DNA of 64,000 bases, from assembly GCA_000827205.1 (NCBI GenBank), contig KN832558.1, forward strand, positions 909,209 through 973,208, given 5' to 3'. Origin of the DNA: Plicaturopsis crispa FD-325 SS-3. Lineage: Eukaryota > Basidiomycota > Agaricomycetes > Amylocorticiales > Amylocorticiaceae. The translations under genes were made by a program, and so were the position numbers. This document shows, in pieces, positions 42,849 through 54,840 of this stretch. Each line of letters opens with the position of its first letter. Position 1 is the first letter of the stretch. Under the pieces are notes generated by a model that saw only the letters and a program-made list of their open reading frames with translations, ran no database searches and had not been told where the DNA came from.

Positions 42849-43844
42849 GATGAAGGGGGAATCGATATGTTGGATTCAATCTACATCTCTTGGCATAAAT
42901 ATGGCGAATGCGAACTTACAAATTTGTTACTTACAAACCAGTTTATAAAGCTCATGTGAGCAGCACCGGGTGCGTGATGGCTGGATATCATACTGATCAC
43001 AAGTGGAGGAGATCATAGCCCGTAAATTATATAAAGTATAAGTTATAGTCTCAACGGATCACTCACAGAAACGCGAAAGACGAACGAAGCTCGAGAAAGA
43101 GCCATGCATGGAGAGAGTGGGGCGATCGAGGCCAAATAACACTCTACGCAAGATCCTTTGGCTAGTTAGAAGTAGCAGGCAGGCAGGTAGGTTATCACGA
43201 AACACAAAAACGAAAGATACCATGACCAGGGCATGTAATCCGGGGCTGGTGGCGCAGGTCTATGCACCGACGATTCCGACCACGACGATGGACCCTGGAT
43301 GGAACAATGGAAACCCTATGAACATGGATAGCGTACATGGGCCATCCCATTTGTTCTGAGGTGCCTCATGTCGATGTCGATGCTATGGTCAAGTGCAATC
43401 AAATGCTTGTCAATTGTCAAGGTTGCGTGCGCTCTTACCAGTGAACCAACGTCAGCGGCCGCGCGCATCTACCTGGATGTAAAGCGTCGTGTCCGGCGCT
43501 ACTCCACAAGTCAACAATTGTCCTAGCTGGTCCGAGTGCATAATAGCTAGAGAACACAGATTTTATTACCGTCTATGCAGTCAAGGTGAAAGTCTGCAGC
43601 AGGACGCATGCCCAGAAGTTCAAGGACCTCGAACACGTGGGAGTTTGACTGTATCCTGCCTCGCGGACAGAGCGACGCCCGCTGTTTCTTGACCCTCAAC
43701 CACGACGCTGCCGTCAACGCCGCCGCCGCCATCGACGACGTTTTCTTCGCTGCTCGCCGTGGTCGACAGCGATTTCGCCTTGATTTCTTCGCCTTCTAAA
43801 CTGCTGCTCTGCTTCATGACTTGCTGCACAGGTTGCCTCGTCCG
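42849..43844. other. Divergent promoter region
   Basis: About 1 kb between the transporter (-) and the disordered-protein gene (+). Short frames such as 43108-43359 and 43547-43732 look random. No element seen. Confidence 0.4.
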
Positions 43845-46800
43845 ATGACCTCTCGTTCGTTTACCTCCAAGCGCCCTTTGTCTGCTATTTTTCTGGGCAA
43901 CCTTCCCTCCCCCTCTACACTTCCAGATCTACCCGAACCACCCAGTCCAGGAGCTGCCTCGAACGGTTCTGGACTTCCCTCGCCCCCCGCTACAAATTCA
44001 ACGGGAAGTGGGAGCACCGGGGACACTCACAGCAACGACGCGGGCAGCACACGCAGACGACCCATCTCATTCTCCGACAGCACGAATATGTATAATGGCA
44101 GCTATCACCAAGAAATCAAAGGCACCCGAAATCATGGCGATGATTATGACGACGACGACGAGAACGGATTCGACAACGAGAATGAGGAGGATAATACCGC
44201 CAGAATCGAACGCCGCAGATCTCTTAGAAGTCCTAGCGAAAATGTCCTAGCTCTGCAGCGGGTAAAAAGCCTCACGCAACGCAACAGAATGGTACGTAGA
44301 TTTTTTACCGCTTGATTCTGCATAGACTGATCATTCCGTCGTTTACCCCATGCACGTGTTGTCTCGTGTGTTTATTTCACTTTTACGCGCAAATGAACCT
44401 TGTGCTGGCACCCTCCAACTGCAGGCTATCGACAAACTCTCTTCAATCTCCCGATTAAGTACCCCATCGCCTTCACATGGTTCCCGCTCGTCACGCTCTC
44501 CAAACCCACCAAGCGCCTCCGCATCTAGCTCTTCAGCATCGTCGTCTACAAGTTCCTCTGCTCATGTATCTCTCCATTCGCATTCTCGGTCAGAGCCTCG
44601 CCGTCCCCCGCCCGAACCACACCTCTCAGGCTCTGAAACAGAACGCGAATCACAACGACTCGCGCATTCATACTCTTCCGATGATCTCTCTGCCACACCA
44701 CCGTCTACTCTTTCAGCACGCCCGCATACCAGTTCGAACTATAACAGCACGAATCGCTTGAGACGAATATCCGCACCAGCATCGCCTGCGAAAGCACTCG
44801 CGCGCACGTCGCGAGATCGTGGCAGGGAATCTCCCGGACCCTCGCGCACTCCGCGTAAGAGGGTTTCGCTAGCCATGGACGTCCCACCTGAAGAGGAGGG
44901 TTATGAAGGAGATGTGACGAGTGCGGCACTGGCCGCTGTCGCCTCGTCGCGACGAAGTCCGACCAATGGGAAGCGTGCACGGCAACCCTTGCCGAAGGAA
45001 TTCAGGCATAGCTTAGACGGCAGAGTGAGTAGTCCTATTTGACACTTAAAAAAAAGGTGTTGACTTTCTGATATCAGTCCTCAAACGAACCACCAACTCC
45101 ACACCACCAGCAAGATCGTGATCGCAACGTTCTTGTTGGCCGCGGGTCACCGTCTCCTAGATCTGCCGCAGCCACACTTTCAGCAAATGCGCAGCGGTCT
45201 CCACGAGCACCACGGACGACGCGGTCATCCACTGTCCGTGAACTTACCCGGCGACACCAGACGCGCTGGGTGTCGGAGGATCTCACAGCAACCATAGGCG
45301 ACCGCGATGATGATGACGAGGGACAGGTAGCGGAGGGGAGTGGGCTCGGACGGCGCCAAACACAACGGGGTGGGAGCACGGAGCTGGTAGGAAATGGTCG
45401 GAGTTTAGTGAGCGAGGGACTGCGTGCAGCGGGAATTAAAAGGCGAGAGGGTGTTGGCGATGATGTGTTTGGTGGTGGCCCTTCAAATGGGAAGGGCGCT
45501 GAGCTTTCCGTCGGGGTTGGATCTCAACGTAGGGTGCCTTCGAATGGAGGCGGCTCGTCTAGTGGCAATGGGGACTGGGAAATGGTGGAGAAGGGATCAA
45601 GTAGGTCGGGCGGCTCGAGCAATCGCAACAGCGAACCTCTCGCGCGGGGTCAGACCGACCCAAGGACCCCCGCCAACCGTGGTACCTTGTCCAATAGGCC
45701 CGCGACCTCTATGGCCGAATATCGGGATGTTAACCCCCCGAGGACGGCACCACCTGCGCTCAGGACACAGCGATCTGCGTATCCCCTTGGTGAAAGGGCG
45801 AGAAGCGGCTCTGTGAGACAACAGATTCCTCCACAACAACCGCAGCCACCTCCCAATGACCGCCCGTACAGCAGTGCTCGCCGAAATCCTCCCACCCCCG
45901 CTCCCCCGTCAAGCTCTGCCTCACATACTACCCCCGGCACTCACCAGCACACGAACTCAGAACATGGACGCCTGATGCTCGACGCATTATCGATATTCGA
46001 GTCAAATCTGTCCCGCCTGCCACCCATGGGAACCACCACCACTTCGACGATCCCAGAGCTATTTCGTGCCGCTCAAAGTATCGTTCACTCTTCAGACAAA
46101 CTGAACGATATGCTACGCGCTGGGACAAGTCACGCATTGGAAGAGCAAATAGATGCCGAAGTGGCGGACGACAACGGCGGGCCAGACATGGTTGAGGTAT
46201 GGCGCAAAGTGGGCTCGGAGTATCGGGACAACTTGCGGGTGAGCGATGAGATTGTCAGGACGATGACTGGGTTTCTTTTGGGGATCGGCAAGGTGCTGAA
46301 GGAGTCAGCATCTTCCGCTGACGGCCGGCAACAGCACACCAGGAGCATGAGTGACGAAGATGCTACCAGGAGGCCCAGTCCCGAGGTCGGTTTAGACAAC
46401 GCACGTAGGAGCGATGGACGGAGGAGCACACAGTCGCGCCACAGCTGGGAGCCATTACCCCGAGATCAGGATGATACAATTTCCAGGCGATTGCCTACCA
46501 GAAGAGAAGCTCTCCCCGATGCTCGTCCTCCGTCGGTCCTCAACACTCGACGAGACGAGGGCGAGTATGATTCTCCCCCACCGGCGGGCAACCTAACCCG
46601 CAGCGGTACCGTGCCAGCCTCAGGCTCCATGCGCCGTCTTTATACACCACGAGAGCAGCGGGAGCAACGCGCACAGCTAAGCATGGGTGCAGCTGGTGCG
46701 CGGCTCACCTCGAATGATTCTCCGGGCCCCGGCTACGAGCCATCTCCCACCCCTGCATCCCGACAACAAGCATATGCTTCCAATTCACGTACGTTACCGC

Positions 46801-47414
46801 CCCTCTCGATTCCCCCACCCTTGCCCAGTCTCCCTTCTGAATCACTGCTAAATCATTCCGCCTCCGATCGAACCAATCGGCGAAAAATCTCAACCAATTC
46901 TGTCGTTACTGTCCGCGCGAACCCCACATTCCCTGTCATTTCAACCCCGAACGCCACCACAGCTCTGACCCCACACACAGTTTCCAACTCTCCGGAGAAG
47001 ACCTCTTTTCCTCTCGTGCGCACAGATTCCGCAGGCTCGACAAGGGTGAACAACGTTACCTTCTCTCGACCGTCTACCGTCTCCGTCTCTGCCCTCAATG
47101 GCCTGCAGTACCGCGATAAAAGCCGAGATCGGATACGTACGTCGTCGTCTTCGTCCAATCTTCAGGAGGAACCTCCGGTACCCACTCCGACCTCTTCCGT
47201 CCGTTCACCTATGTCGGGGTCCGAAACTGAACGTCCAGATTCTCGGCGTCGCACCCTCGGAGCTAGAGCGGCGCGAATATCCCTCGATAACGCCATGCCT
47301 ACCGTTCACGACACCGAGGGCCCCGGCAATCAGTCGGAGACCATGCTGCCCTCCACAGTCAGACGAAGGGAACGACGGCGTACCGTGACCGAAGTATTCT
47401 CTCAAAGCTCTTAG
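43845..47414 (+). CDS. Long, mostly disordered protein with one helical block
   Basis: Three exons (about 43845-44290, 44425-45024, 45078-47414), about 1,127 residues. Starts MTSRSFTSKRPLSAIFLGNL after a Cys-rich leader. Composition is dominated by Ser, Pro, Arg and Thr with acidic patches (DDYDDDDENGFDNENEE) and the repeated phrase SGSETER (once in the middle, once near the end). One region looks folded: RLMLDALSIFESNLSRLPP through IPELFRAAQSIVHSSDKLND, then VEVWRKVGSEYRDNLRVSDE and IVRTMTGFLLGIGKVLKES, an amphipathic helical bundle of about 110 residues. The N-terminal ALQRVKSLTQRNRM/AIDKLSSISRLS may be a short coiled coil. I do not recognise the family; a cytoskeletal or polarity scaffold would fit the composition, but that is guesswork. 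Confidence 0.75.
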
Positions 47415-48396
47415 ACTCTACATCATCGTTAATTTTTTGGTGAGTGTCTATGTTCGCTCGTGATGTTCGATCTAACTGTTCCTTCAGCTCCCTCAGCCGT
47501 TCGAAATTTTTATTGGCGACCTGCACTCATCCTGGTGACTGCCGCATTGCCCATCTCCCGCCCCTTCGGACTCTTCCGACTGTGTTTATTCCCTTCTCTA
47601 TTCTTGTCTTGAGGCAGGTCCGAACCCGGGTGTCGAGGACCAGTTTGTGGTATATATAGTCTCCTTTCCCTCTCTCCTCCATCCTGTGTTTGTTCTCGCT
47701 ATAGCTATGTCTCACCTCACCATATGCATGTTTATGTCAGGGCTCCATACACCACGACGCGTACGAACGCCACACATCTCTTGTGACCGAAACGTCTTGT
47801 TCACGTACCGATACTGTACAGTAGGTCAGTCTAATGAGATACGTCGTTCAACATCTGTGCACATGGATATTCGTATCCGAGCGATTTGGAGTGTACGTTG
47901 GCAAGCTCAATCAAGTGCATCGCTACTTATAAGTTATATGCACTCGATAAACTGTTGGCTAACGTTGATCAAACGCTATAACGTTAACTTACATTAATGA
48001 GTACTGTCGTACCTGACATGTACTTGGGTCGACTCGGGTTGCAGATTCGCATCAGGATGGCCCTGCGAATTGCGGTTACCACGCGCCGCTATTCGTAATG
48101 TCTACCCTGTTCTATCTGAGTACTCACCCGCTCGATTTCGGAGCGACTCAATTCTACAGAATCTACCCTTCAGCGCACAGCGCCTGTGTCCTTGTATACG
48201 GCTATGCACTCGCAGTGCAATCCAGCACACGTAGCTAGTCCAGTGAGTCGACCTGACATGATTTGGACCTCGTCCCGATGAAATCGTCGGCAACGATGTG
48301 AAGAATCCCGTGTTTACTGGACGTTGAGGTGTTCCTTTTTTCAACTTTTGCTTCCGTGCCTGCAGCGCTCGTTAACGAATATTCGCTTCAGCGGAA
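47415..48396. other. Intergenic, no gene seen
   Basis: About 1 kb from the stop of the disordered-protein gene to the start of duplicated segment B. Nothing recognised on either strand. Confidence 0.45.
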
Positions 48397-50290
48397 AGGG
48401 TCACGGGCATCACAGAATATAGAATCCACGAACCTCCGCGACATCCCTCCAAATGTGCGTGTATACGTACTTCGCCGCCCTCTCTATTCTACTTAATGAG
48501 TGAGTCCGCTGCAGGAACATTTCTTTCGTCCCCGTCGTGCGCATTTCGCTCTTTAATCCCTCTCATTCCTCGCCCCCTCCCGCGACGCACGGCTTTCCTC
48601 AACTTCGCATCTTCCTCCCTTCTCCGTGTTCGTTGACCGACAGAAGTCGGGTTTAACCGAAATGGTCAAGGTCGAGCTCATCTTGGGCCCGGTGGTGACC
48701 GCCGTTGTCACGAACGCGTTCTTGTACGGCCTTTGCGTACTCCAGTTCAGTAATTTCTACACCTCTGGGATCAAGAACAGGCCAATCATCCGGTGCGTAA
48801 CATGATGCTCCGTCATTTAATCGATGTACTCATATCACCGTCTCACGTAGGCTGCTCGTTGCATGGGTTTGCTTGCTGGACACGTACCATACGATCACTG
48901 GTGTCTATCTACTTTGGGACTATACGGTGACCAACTTCAACAATCCAGAAATCCTGACGCAAAGCCCGTGGCCGTTTCCGTCTACACCGATCGTCACCGT
49001 CTGGTCAGCTCTTTTTTCTGCGGTGCCATTAATTTTTGCTGATATCAGGGTACCAGCGCGTCAATTCCCATCCAGCTTTTCCTTGCCTGGCGAATTAAGC
49101 AGTTCTCTGGTTCATGGGTGATTTTCGGCGGGATCGCGTTCCTGTCAATTATGCAGGGAGCATTCGCAATTGTTTCTGCTATCATGGCGCTCGAGACGAC
49201 GAAGTTCGTTATTATCATGCATCTCATGGTCGTTCAGCCCACTGACAATTTGATACAGCATCAGCGGCTTTGACAAGATTATCCCTTTTGTCGACACCTG
49301 GCTCGGGCTCACCATCGCTTGTGACCTCAGTATCACGTTCGTGCTGTATCCCACCGCAGTGTATTATATGCTGACTACGTGAGCACAGGGCCTTGCTCGC
49401 TTTCCATCTGCGAAAATCACGCACGGGATTCCGTCGCACAGACAACGTCATAACTGGCCTTGTTCGTTCGTCCGTCGAGACAGCAGCTTTTGCGTTTTTC
49501 TTCTGCGTGTATGTTTGGTCCTTCTACTCCTGTGACTATATGCTGATAACAGCCATCATGTAGGATGGATTTCATCTGCTTCGTGCGTGTAATGGACCGC
49601 TGTATTGTGTAATGACACTAAACAGCGTACCACAGACAATTCCGCAGCTTCAGGATACCAATTTCCATCTGATCTTCGCATTCGTGAGTCCTACACTTGC
49701 TGCCGATGTTGACGATCAACTAACATTCTGCTACCAGCCCATGGGTCGGATTTACACGTACGTAGGATTAGCCAAGGAAATATAGCCTGCTAACGAACCA
49801 ATTTCTTGGCCGCAGGAACACGCTGCTTACGGTGAGTACCTGACATCCTTCCGGGTCGTGCACGTATTTACGGTCATCTGGCAGACGCTCAACTCCCGCT
49901 CAACCCTGCGGTCTGAATTGAGTGGTGTACGCGATACGACCTTCAACGTCACGGTGAGTTGCAGATGCCTGACCCCTGTACACTTGATTACGAGCTCGAT
50001 GTAGACCGGTGGACCGAGATTCAACCACACTGCCGACCCCAACTATGATTTGAACGCGACGACAGTTATGGTCCGTCAGGACCAGGAAACCTTCGATGAG
50101 TCTGGCCTCCAGTATGACCACAAAACCAACATAGAGTTGGATTGTTACGGAGAGCAGCAGGAGGGCAAACACGTCGCTGTTTAATTGCAAAAGGTCGTGT
50201 CCCATAGATTTTTTTCGGATACTGGTGTATAGAGCAGCACTTGGTCGCATTCGGGCGTTTCGTCCTCTTATAGAGATTCTTGCGAGGTCT
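48397..50290 (+). repeat. Duplicated segment B (DUF6534 copy 3 with its promoter)
   Basis: Matches 22628-24560 in the same orientation. The match starts abruptly at GGGTCACGGGCATCACAGAA and fades after the stop codon. Sequence before 48397 and before 22628 is unrelated, which marks the duplication edge. Confidence 0.8.
48662..50184 (+). CDS. DUF6534-type seven-helix membrane protein, copy 3
   Basis: Near-duplicate of copy 1 with the same exon pattern. Start MVKVELILGPVVTAVVTNAF is identical; differences are scattered (LLVAWVCLLDTYHTITGVYL for LLVGWVFLLDTYHTISGVYL; GGIAFLSIMQ for GMIAFLSVMQ; LLAFHLRKSRTGF for LLAFHLQKSRTGF; the tail reads KTNIELDCYGEQQEG). All landmark motifs (KSRTGFRRTD, MGRIYT, TLNSRSTLRSELSG) are kept and no stop interrupts the exons I can place, so both copies look functional. 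Most changes are conservative, consistent with selection on both. Membrane location by topology; function unknown. Confidence 0.8.
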
Positions 50291-51409
50291 TCCATGGTCC
50301 ATTGAATGCTCGAGACAGGAGCCGGACGGCGGTCGATGAGGTGAGTGCCTCATGGCATCGTATAGATTGTGTCCTCATCGATGATCATTATCGTTGGTGT
50401 ATTTACAGCCCACCGTGTTGCCGCGCGTGAGCACGCGCGCTGCGGAAGTTCTCCTTGGGGCGTAAATTGTCCATCCTTACCGTCTACCAAGACTAGCAGG
50501 CCTCATGGCCGTCACTGTTCTGAGTCTTGACAGCCTTGGTGACTGTCGCGACCTCTATTCCCCAGCATTACGCCGGCCATGTTTCTCGGAGTAAACGCGA
50601 CGAGGCGTGGGCCAAGGATGCTGAACTTCCCCGACGTCTATTAATACTGATCCAGCACTCGCACGTTGACGCTCTTCTTTCCGCTGATACAGGCCCAAGC
50701 AGGTGCAGAGCATCCGTAATCTCATCAAGACTTTTCCCCACTTTGCACACGGATGGACTTCTGCCAATGCGAAGGCCGTGACTATAAGTAGGCTATGCTC
50801 CATATAACTGCCTCGAGGACGACGAGTCGGGCCAGTCTGGTATGAATAACAGGACTAGGCGCCGCACAGTAACAGTAGAGCCGTACTCGTCGTGTTATGT
50901 GGAAGGCAAAGCTGATCAATTCGAGCGTCAATGCGTCTTCATGATAGAACAGAGGTAAGTGAAGATCATAACCATCCTTACTAGTTCCTATGATGCTGAG
51001 CAGGTTCCATTTACAGTCCTTATTACCCATCGGCCTAACCTCGGCCTGCTATAAGCAGAGCTCGCGAGACCACGATCACGGTTTTGTCTAGCATGACACC
51101 CCCAGAGCCGTTACCAGTGGAGGTGCTCCCGGTAGATTCCAACTTCCAAGAAGCCATCCATCGTTGCATTTTGAGTTTGGGCATAGGACACCCGTGAGTG
51201 CCAGCGTCACATTCAATGCATTCAAGGTTTCGTGGGCGCTTCTCGAGTCTGACGGACGGAGTCGACAGCCAATGCTGCGCCGGACCAGCATCATACTACG
51301 ACGATGCGATGTCGTGAATTTCCTTCCGCACAAAGACCTCCGGGAACATTAAACTGCATACAAGAGTCACTTGCTGTGCGGATGCCATTACACCGAACTC
51401 TCCGCGCTC
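50185..51409. other. Intergenic, no gene seen
   Basis: About 1.2 kb. Its first 100 bp belong to the fading end of segment B. Frames at 50527-50781 and 50782-51030 were read and resemble nothing. Confidence 0.45.
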
Positions 51410-52737
51410 ATGCCCTCTCAGTCGTCGCCCACCAGCGAATCTCCGCATGATATGTGGGCTGAACGCTCCATCCTGAGTGGCATGTTTCTGGGTGCCGTAG
51501 CATACGGTACGCCAATCCTTCTCTATCCCGCCAACCTACTAAGCGGGGGTGCCGGTACTCATAGGCATACACGTTACACTCTTTGTCACAGCACTCCAGC
51601 TCCTCTTCTTCAGACAGAGGAAAAAAGCCGACTACATTTTCCTCGCGTACATCTCCATCAACTTTATCCTGGGTACCATAGGAAATGCAGCAGACATAAA
51701 GATCCGCGGGGAGATGGCATTCATTGATTTTCGAGACTTCCCAGGTGCCGTTGAACTTGTATATTCTTCCTGGATACACCCTGGCTCACAGTGTCCCACA
51801 TCAGGCGGGCCAAGTGCGTACATCATGTCACAGACCACAAATCCCCTGGCCGTCATGTGTCATTCAACATACCTTGTGAGCACATGGCTGCAAGATGGCT
51901 TAATAGTACGCTAAATATCTTACCATCGGCTCAGACGAGCATTGATGACTGAAGGTACAGTTATATCGGTTCTGGTTGATTTGGTACCGCAACATCTACC
52001 TCATCGTGCTGCCCGCTCTGATGTACGCTACATCCATCGGTATGTCCATCCCACCTTTGATGACTTCCTCACACTCACGAGTAACGGCAGTTCTTTCGTG
52101 CATCCTAATCGCAGACCTGACCGGAAATTCGTTCTGGGCCCCATTCAGTGTCGACATCGGCATCTCGTTTTGGGCTTTCTCCATTGTCACAAACATCCTC
52201 CTCACTGTACTCATCGTGGCGCGGCTCCTCGTCATGCGCTATCGTCTAAACAAAGCCTCGCAGTTCAAGATGTATACGCCCTACATGACTCTGAGCACTA
52301 TGCTCGTCGAGTCGGCGTTTCTCTACTCCGCGACTGGCCTCGTCTTTCTTGTCAGTTACGCCGTGAACAGCCCAGTGCAAAATCTAGCATTGCCTGCTCT
52401 AGGGCAGATAGAGGTATGCACATACTCTACGCCATTTCATTGCAAACCCGAATTAATACAGTATTCGTTCTAGATTGAAGTCAATGCGAGTGCCCGCCAT
52501 CGATGCTAGAGTGGTCTGGGTCCACCCTGTGCCTTGGGCAACGCGCACTATGATGAGAAGCGGCGCGATGGACTAGTGCCACGTCCATCGTCCGCTACGT
52601 CTGCGACGGGGATTTCAACGCATCGGTCCGTAACACCCATGCAGACCGTACGTCTCTCCGAGTTTGCAGACGTACAAAAGGATAACGAGGTGTCGTCACA
52701 CGTTTCCTCTAATGTAAACCATGTAGCTACATCATAA
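51410..52737 (+). CDS. Seven-helix membrane protein of an Agaricomycete-expanded family
   Basis: Exon 1 encodes MPSQSSPTSESPHDMWAER then SILSGMFLGAVAYG; after an intron comes IHVTLFVTALQLLFF, KKADYIFLAYISINFILGTI with GNAADIK, VSTWLQDGLIVQLYRFWLIW, NIYLIVLPALMYATSIGM, GISFWAFSIVTNILLTVLIV, LLVMRYRLNKASQFKMY, TLSTMLVESAFLYSATGLVF and a final LALPALGQIE. That is the standard order of a common Agaricomycete membrane family with receptor-like topology and no known function. The 75-nt in-frame stretch at about 52,040-52,114 could be an intron (GTATGT...CGCAG). The C-terminal tail LGNAHYDEKRRDGLVPRPS lies in an open frame to 52737, but the join from GQIE to it was not resolved. Confidence 0.7.
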
Positions 52738-52774
52738 AATAAAATAAATACATAACACGACTCCCAATGAGACC

Positions 52775-53740
52775 TTAGCTCAAAATCTCGGAATACGAAG
52801 GAAGTTCCTCATCGGTACTGCCTGAGCTTCCAGACAACCGACCAATATGCCCCTCGACACGCCAATCCCACTCGTTCCCCTCCTGCCACCTGAAGAATTC
52901 GCCGCCGAAATTGACCTCGAATTCGTTCAAGCCATCAACGCCTATCGCTGCGTAGACATCGTAGCTGTGGTGCGGAAGGTATACGCCGGTGAACGCGGGG
53001 GGCAGGCGTTGGCCGTTGTACGTGAAGAAGACACTCGATGAAGCAAATTCGTAGCCGCAGCCTATCGTGTCGCCGGGACATATGCGATTCAGATCGACGT
53101 AGTCGCGACCACCATCGGAGTCTTCGAAGAATTTGCGGAAATCGTCCAGGTGAAAGCCAGCGCTCATTCTGTTCCATCCTGGCATACGCCATTCGGGATA
53201 TGGAAGGCAAGAAGTACCTGAGAGAATTCAGTTATCTTGGTAAATGCATAGTTGGGGAACATGGCCGGATCACATACCGATAGCAATGACACCGTCCATC
53301 CTGTGCACGAGTATCTCGTAGTACACGCCTTTCTTCCTCTGATACAATCCACCCATTATGGGCAAGTCGCTAAGCAGGCAGGTGTCTTTACACTCAGCGC
53401 TCGTCTTCACTTGCACGACAGAAGGCCCGCCCTTCCTTGCACTGATGACTTCGCCCGCGAAATGCGGTGTGCGGGGCACTTGGATGCTCCAAGCCTTGCA
53501 CCCCTCTGCCTTAATCCTGTCGACGATGTCCGATGAGAGTAACTTGGGAGGATCGGGTGCATTTGCTAGGCAAAATGAGATAGCCGCCTCACAGTCATCT
53601 TCAGAGGCCTCGTTGACTTTTCCGTGTGCGTGTATATTCTCGGGCGCGGGAGTCCATGCTGGAGCGGGAGAAGGATCGGAGACGCTTGCAGGGGATTGTT
53701 CAATTTGTTGGCGTGCAGATGTGCGCTTTAACCAATGCAT
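52775..53740 (-). CDS. SPRY-domain protein
   Basis: Two exons, about 53740-53284 and 53217-52775, about 299 residues. Start MHWLKRTSARQQ. The N-terminal third is variable; the SPRY/B30.2 core begins around LKAEGCKAWSIQV-type sequence (AEGCKAWSIQVPRTP) and continues MGGLYQRKKGVYYEILVHRM, DGVIAIG, across the intron CLPYPEWRMPGWNRMSAGFH, ICPGDTIGCGYEFASSSVFF, TYNGQRLPPAF and VDGLNEFEVNFGGEFFRW. SPRY domains bind peptides, as in RanBPM-type adaptors; the partner here is unknown. The stop codon lies only 37 bp from the stop of the membrane-protein gene on the other strand, so their 3' ends overlap in transcripts. The 242 bp upstream are shared with RPC11. Confidence 0.83.
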
Positions 53741-53982
53741 AGTGTGACTGCGTTTTATTGCGTTTAACGGACGATAAAGATTAAAGCTATCTGTAGTTTG
53801 AGTGAAGAGGAGTCGCCACTGGAGGACCTTACAGGCCGAGCTTGCACCGACGCTAGCGCCGGCCCGCCGCCGCCGCCCGCCACAATCTGTGGCGGCAACT
53901 TTTGGGCAGACAGACTGCAGATATCTTTTCTCTGTCTACTAGTACATACCGTTACTTCAACTATCCCGGTGTCTCGTGTACG
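53741..53982. promoter_or_regulatory. Bidirectional promoter region (SPRY gene / RPC11)
   Basis: 242 bp between two divergent start codons. No TATA box seen; a GCC-rich run lies near 53857-53880. The layout implies a shared promoter. Confidence 0.45.
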
Positions 53983-54529
53983 ATGCTATTCTGCCCAACA
54001 TGTGCCAACCTTTTGGTCATATCTGCAGAGACCGGGTACAATAAATGGGCTTGCAATACCTGCGCATACGAGTTTCCAATCTCGAAACAAGTTCGTGTCC
54101 AAGAATCTATACGGTCGAAATAGATCACTCACAAGGGCCCTCTTCAAGATGACTTCGAGAACGAAGTTAAAGCGCAAAGAGACGGACGATGTCCTCGGTG
54201 GCGATGACATGTGGAAACACGCCGATTCAATCGAGGGTACGACTCCATCTTCACGTTCTGTGCTCCCCGTTAATCAGTCTATGTCACGTAGCATCTTGCG
54301 ACAAATGCAATCATGGCCGTGCATATTTCTACCAGTTGCAGATTCGGTCTGCTGACGAGCCTATGACAACGTGTTCGTGCCTCTAAACTTTTGGCTTTAT
54401 ATCTGGTGCTAATCTTCTTCTCACAGTTTACCGGTAGGCCGTCGTACATGAATATAGCGGTGTATTCCGTTTTGCTGACCGCCATGCTCTAGGTGTGCTG
54501 GCTGTGGATTCCAATGGAGGGAAAATTAA
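53983..54529 (+). CDS. RPC11: RNA polymerase III subunit RPC11 (RPC10/POLR3K)
   Basis: Small zinc-ribbon subunit of RNA polymerase III needed for RNA cleavage and termination; nuclear. Five exons give about 106 residues, the usual length. Exon 1: MLFCPTCANLLVISAETGYN with KWACNTCAYEFPISKQ (first ribbon, CPTC and CNTC). Exon 2: MTSRTKLKRKETDDVLGGDD and MWKHADSIE. Exon 3: ASCDKCNHGRAYFYQLQIRS then ADEPMTT (TFIIS-like second ribbon with the RSADEP catalytic hairpin). Exon 4 is only 7 nt (54427-54433), needed to make FYR, and exon 5 gives CAGCGFQWREN and the stop. The donor of exon 3 is GTTCGT, slightly unusual. The match to the conserved subunit is continuous, so the micro-exon is well supported. 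Confidence 0.93.
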
Positions 54530-54840
54530 GCGCAATGCTATGCCATCCCCTTGGTTCCCATTCAGCATCGACAGTAGGTTCTAGTTTCATCTGTATGCAA
54601 TAAACATTGATGTTTTCAATCCAGACGTATCTGGCCCAATGCCGTGCGTAGAGTTATCGATTATCATCGTCAAGCCTTGGTGTCGTACAACCACAGCGCA
54701 ATGACGGACTCGCAGCGAATCCGCGACTTCCAAGGCAGACTCAATTGCGCACCCCATTATCAGCAACGACGACTACGGAGAACTGTATAATACAAGGGGC
54801 GGACGCCCGTCCTGTATACTACACGCACTACGTCGTAGAA
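54530..54840. other. Convergent intergenic region
   Basis: About 310 bp between stop codons of RPC11 (+) and acyl-AMP ligase A (-). Nothing recognised. Confidence 0.4.

Noticed and set aside
53798-54355. 185-codon plus-strand frame over RPC11
   Set aside because: It crosses RPC11 exons in the wrong phase; the spliced RPC11 reading explains the region fully.
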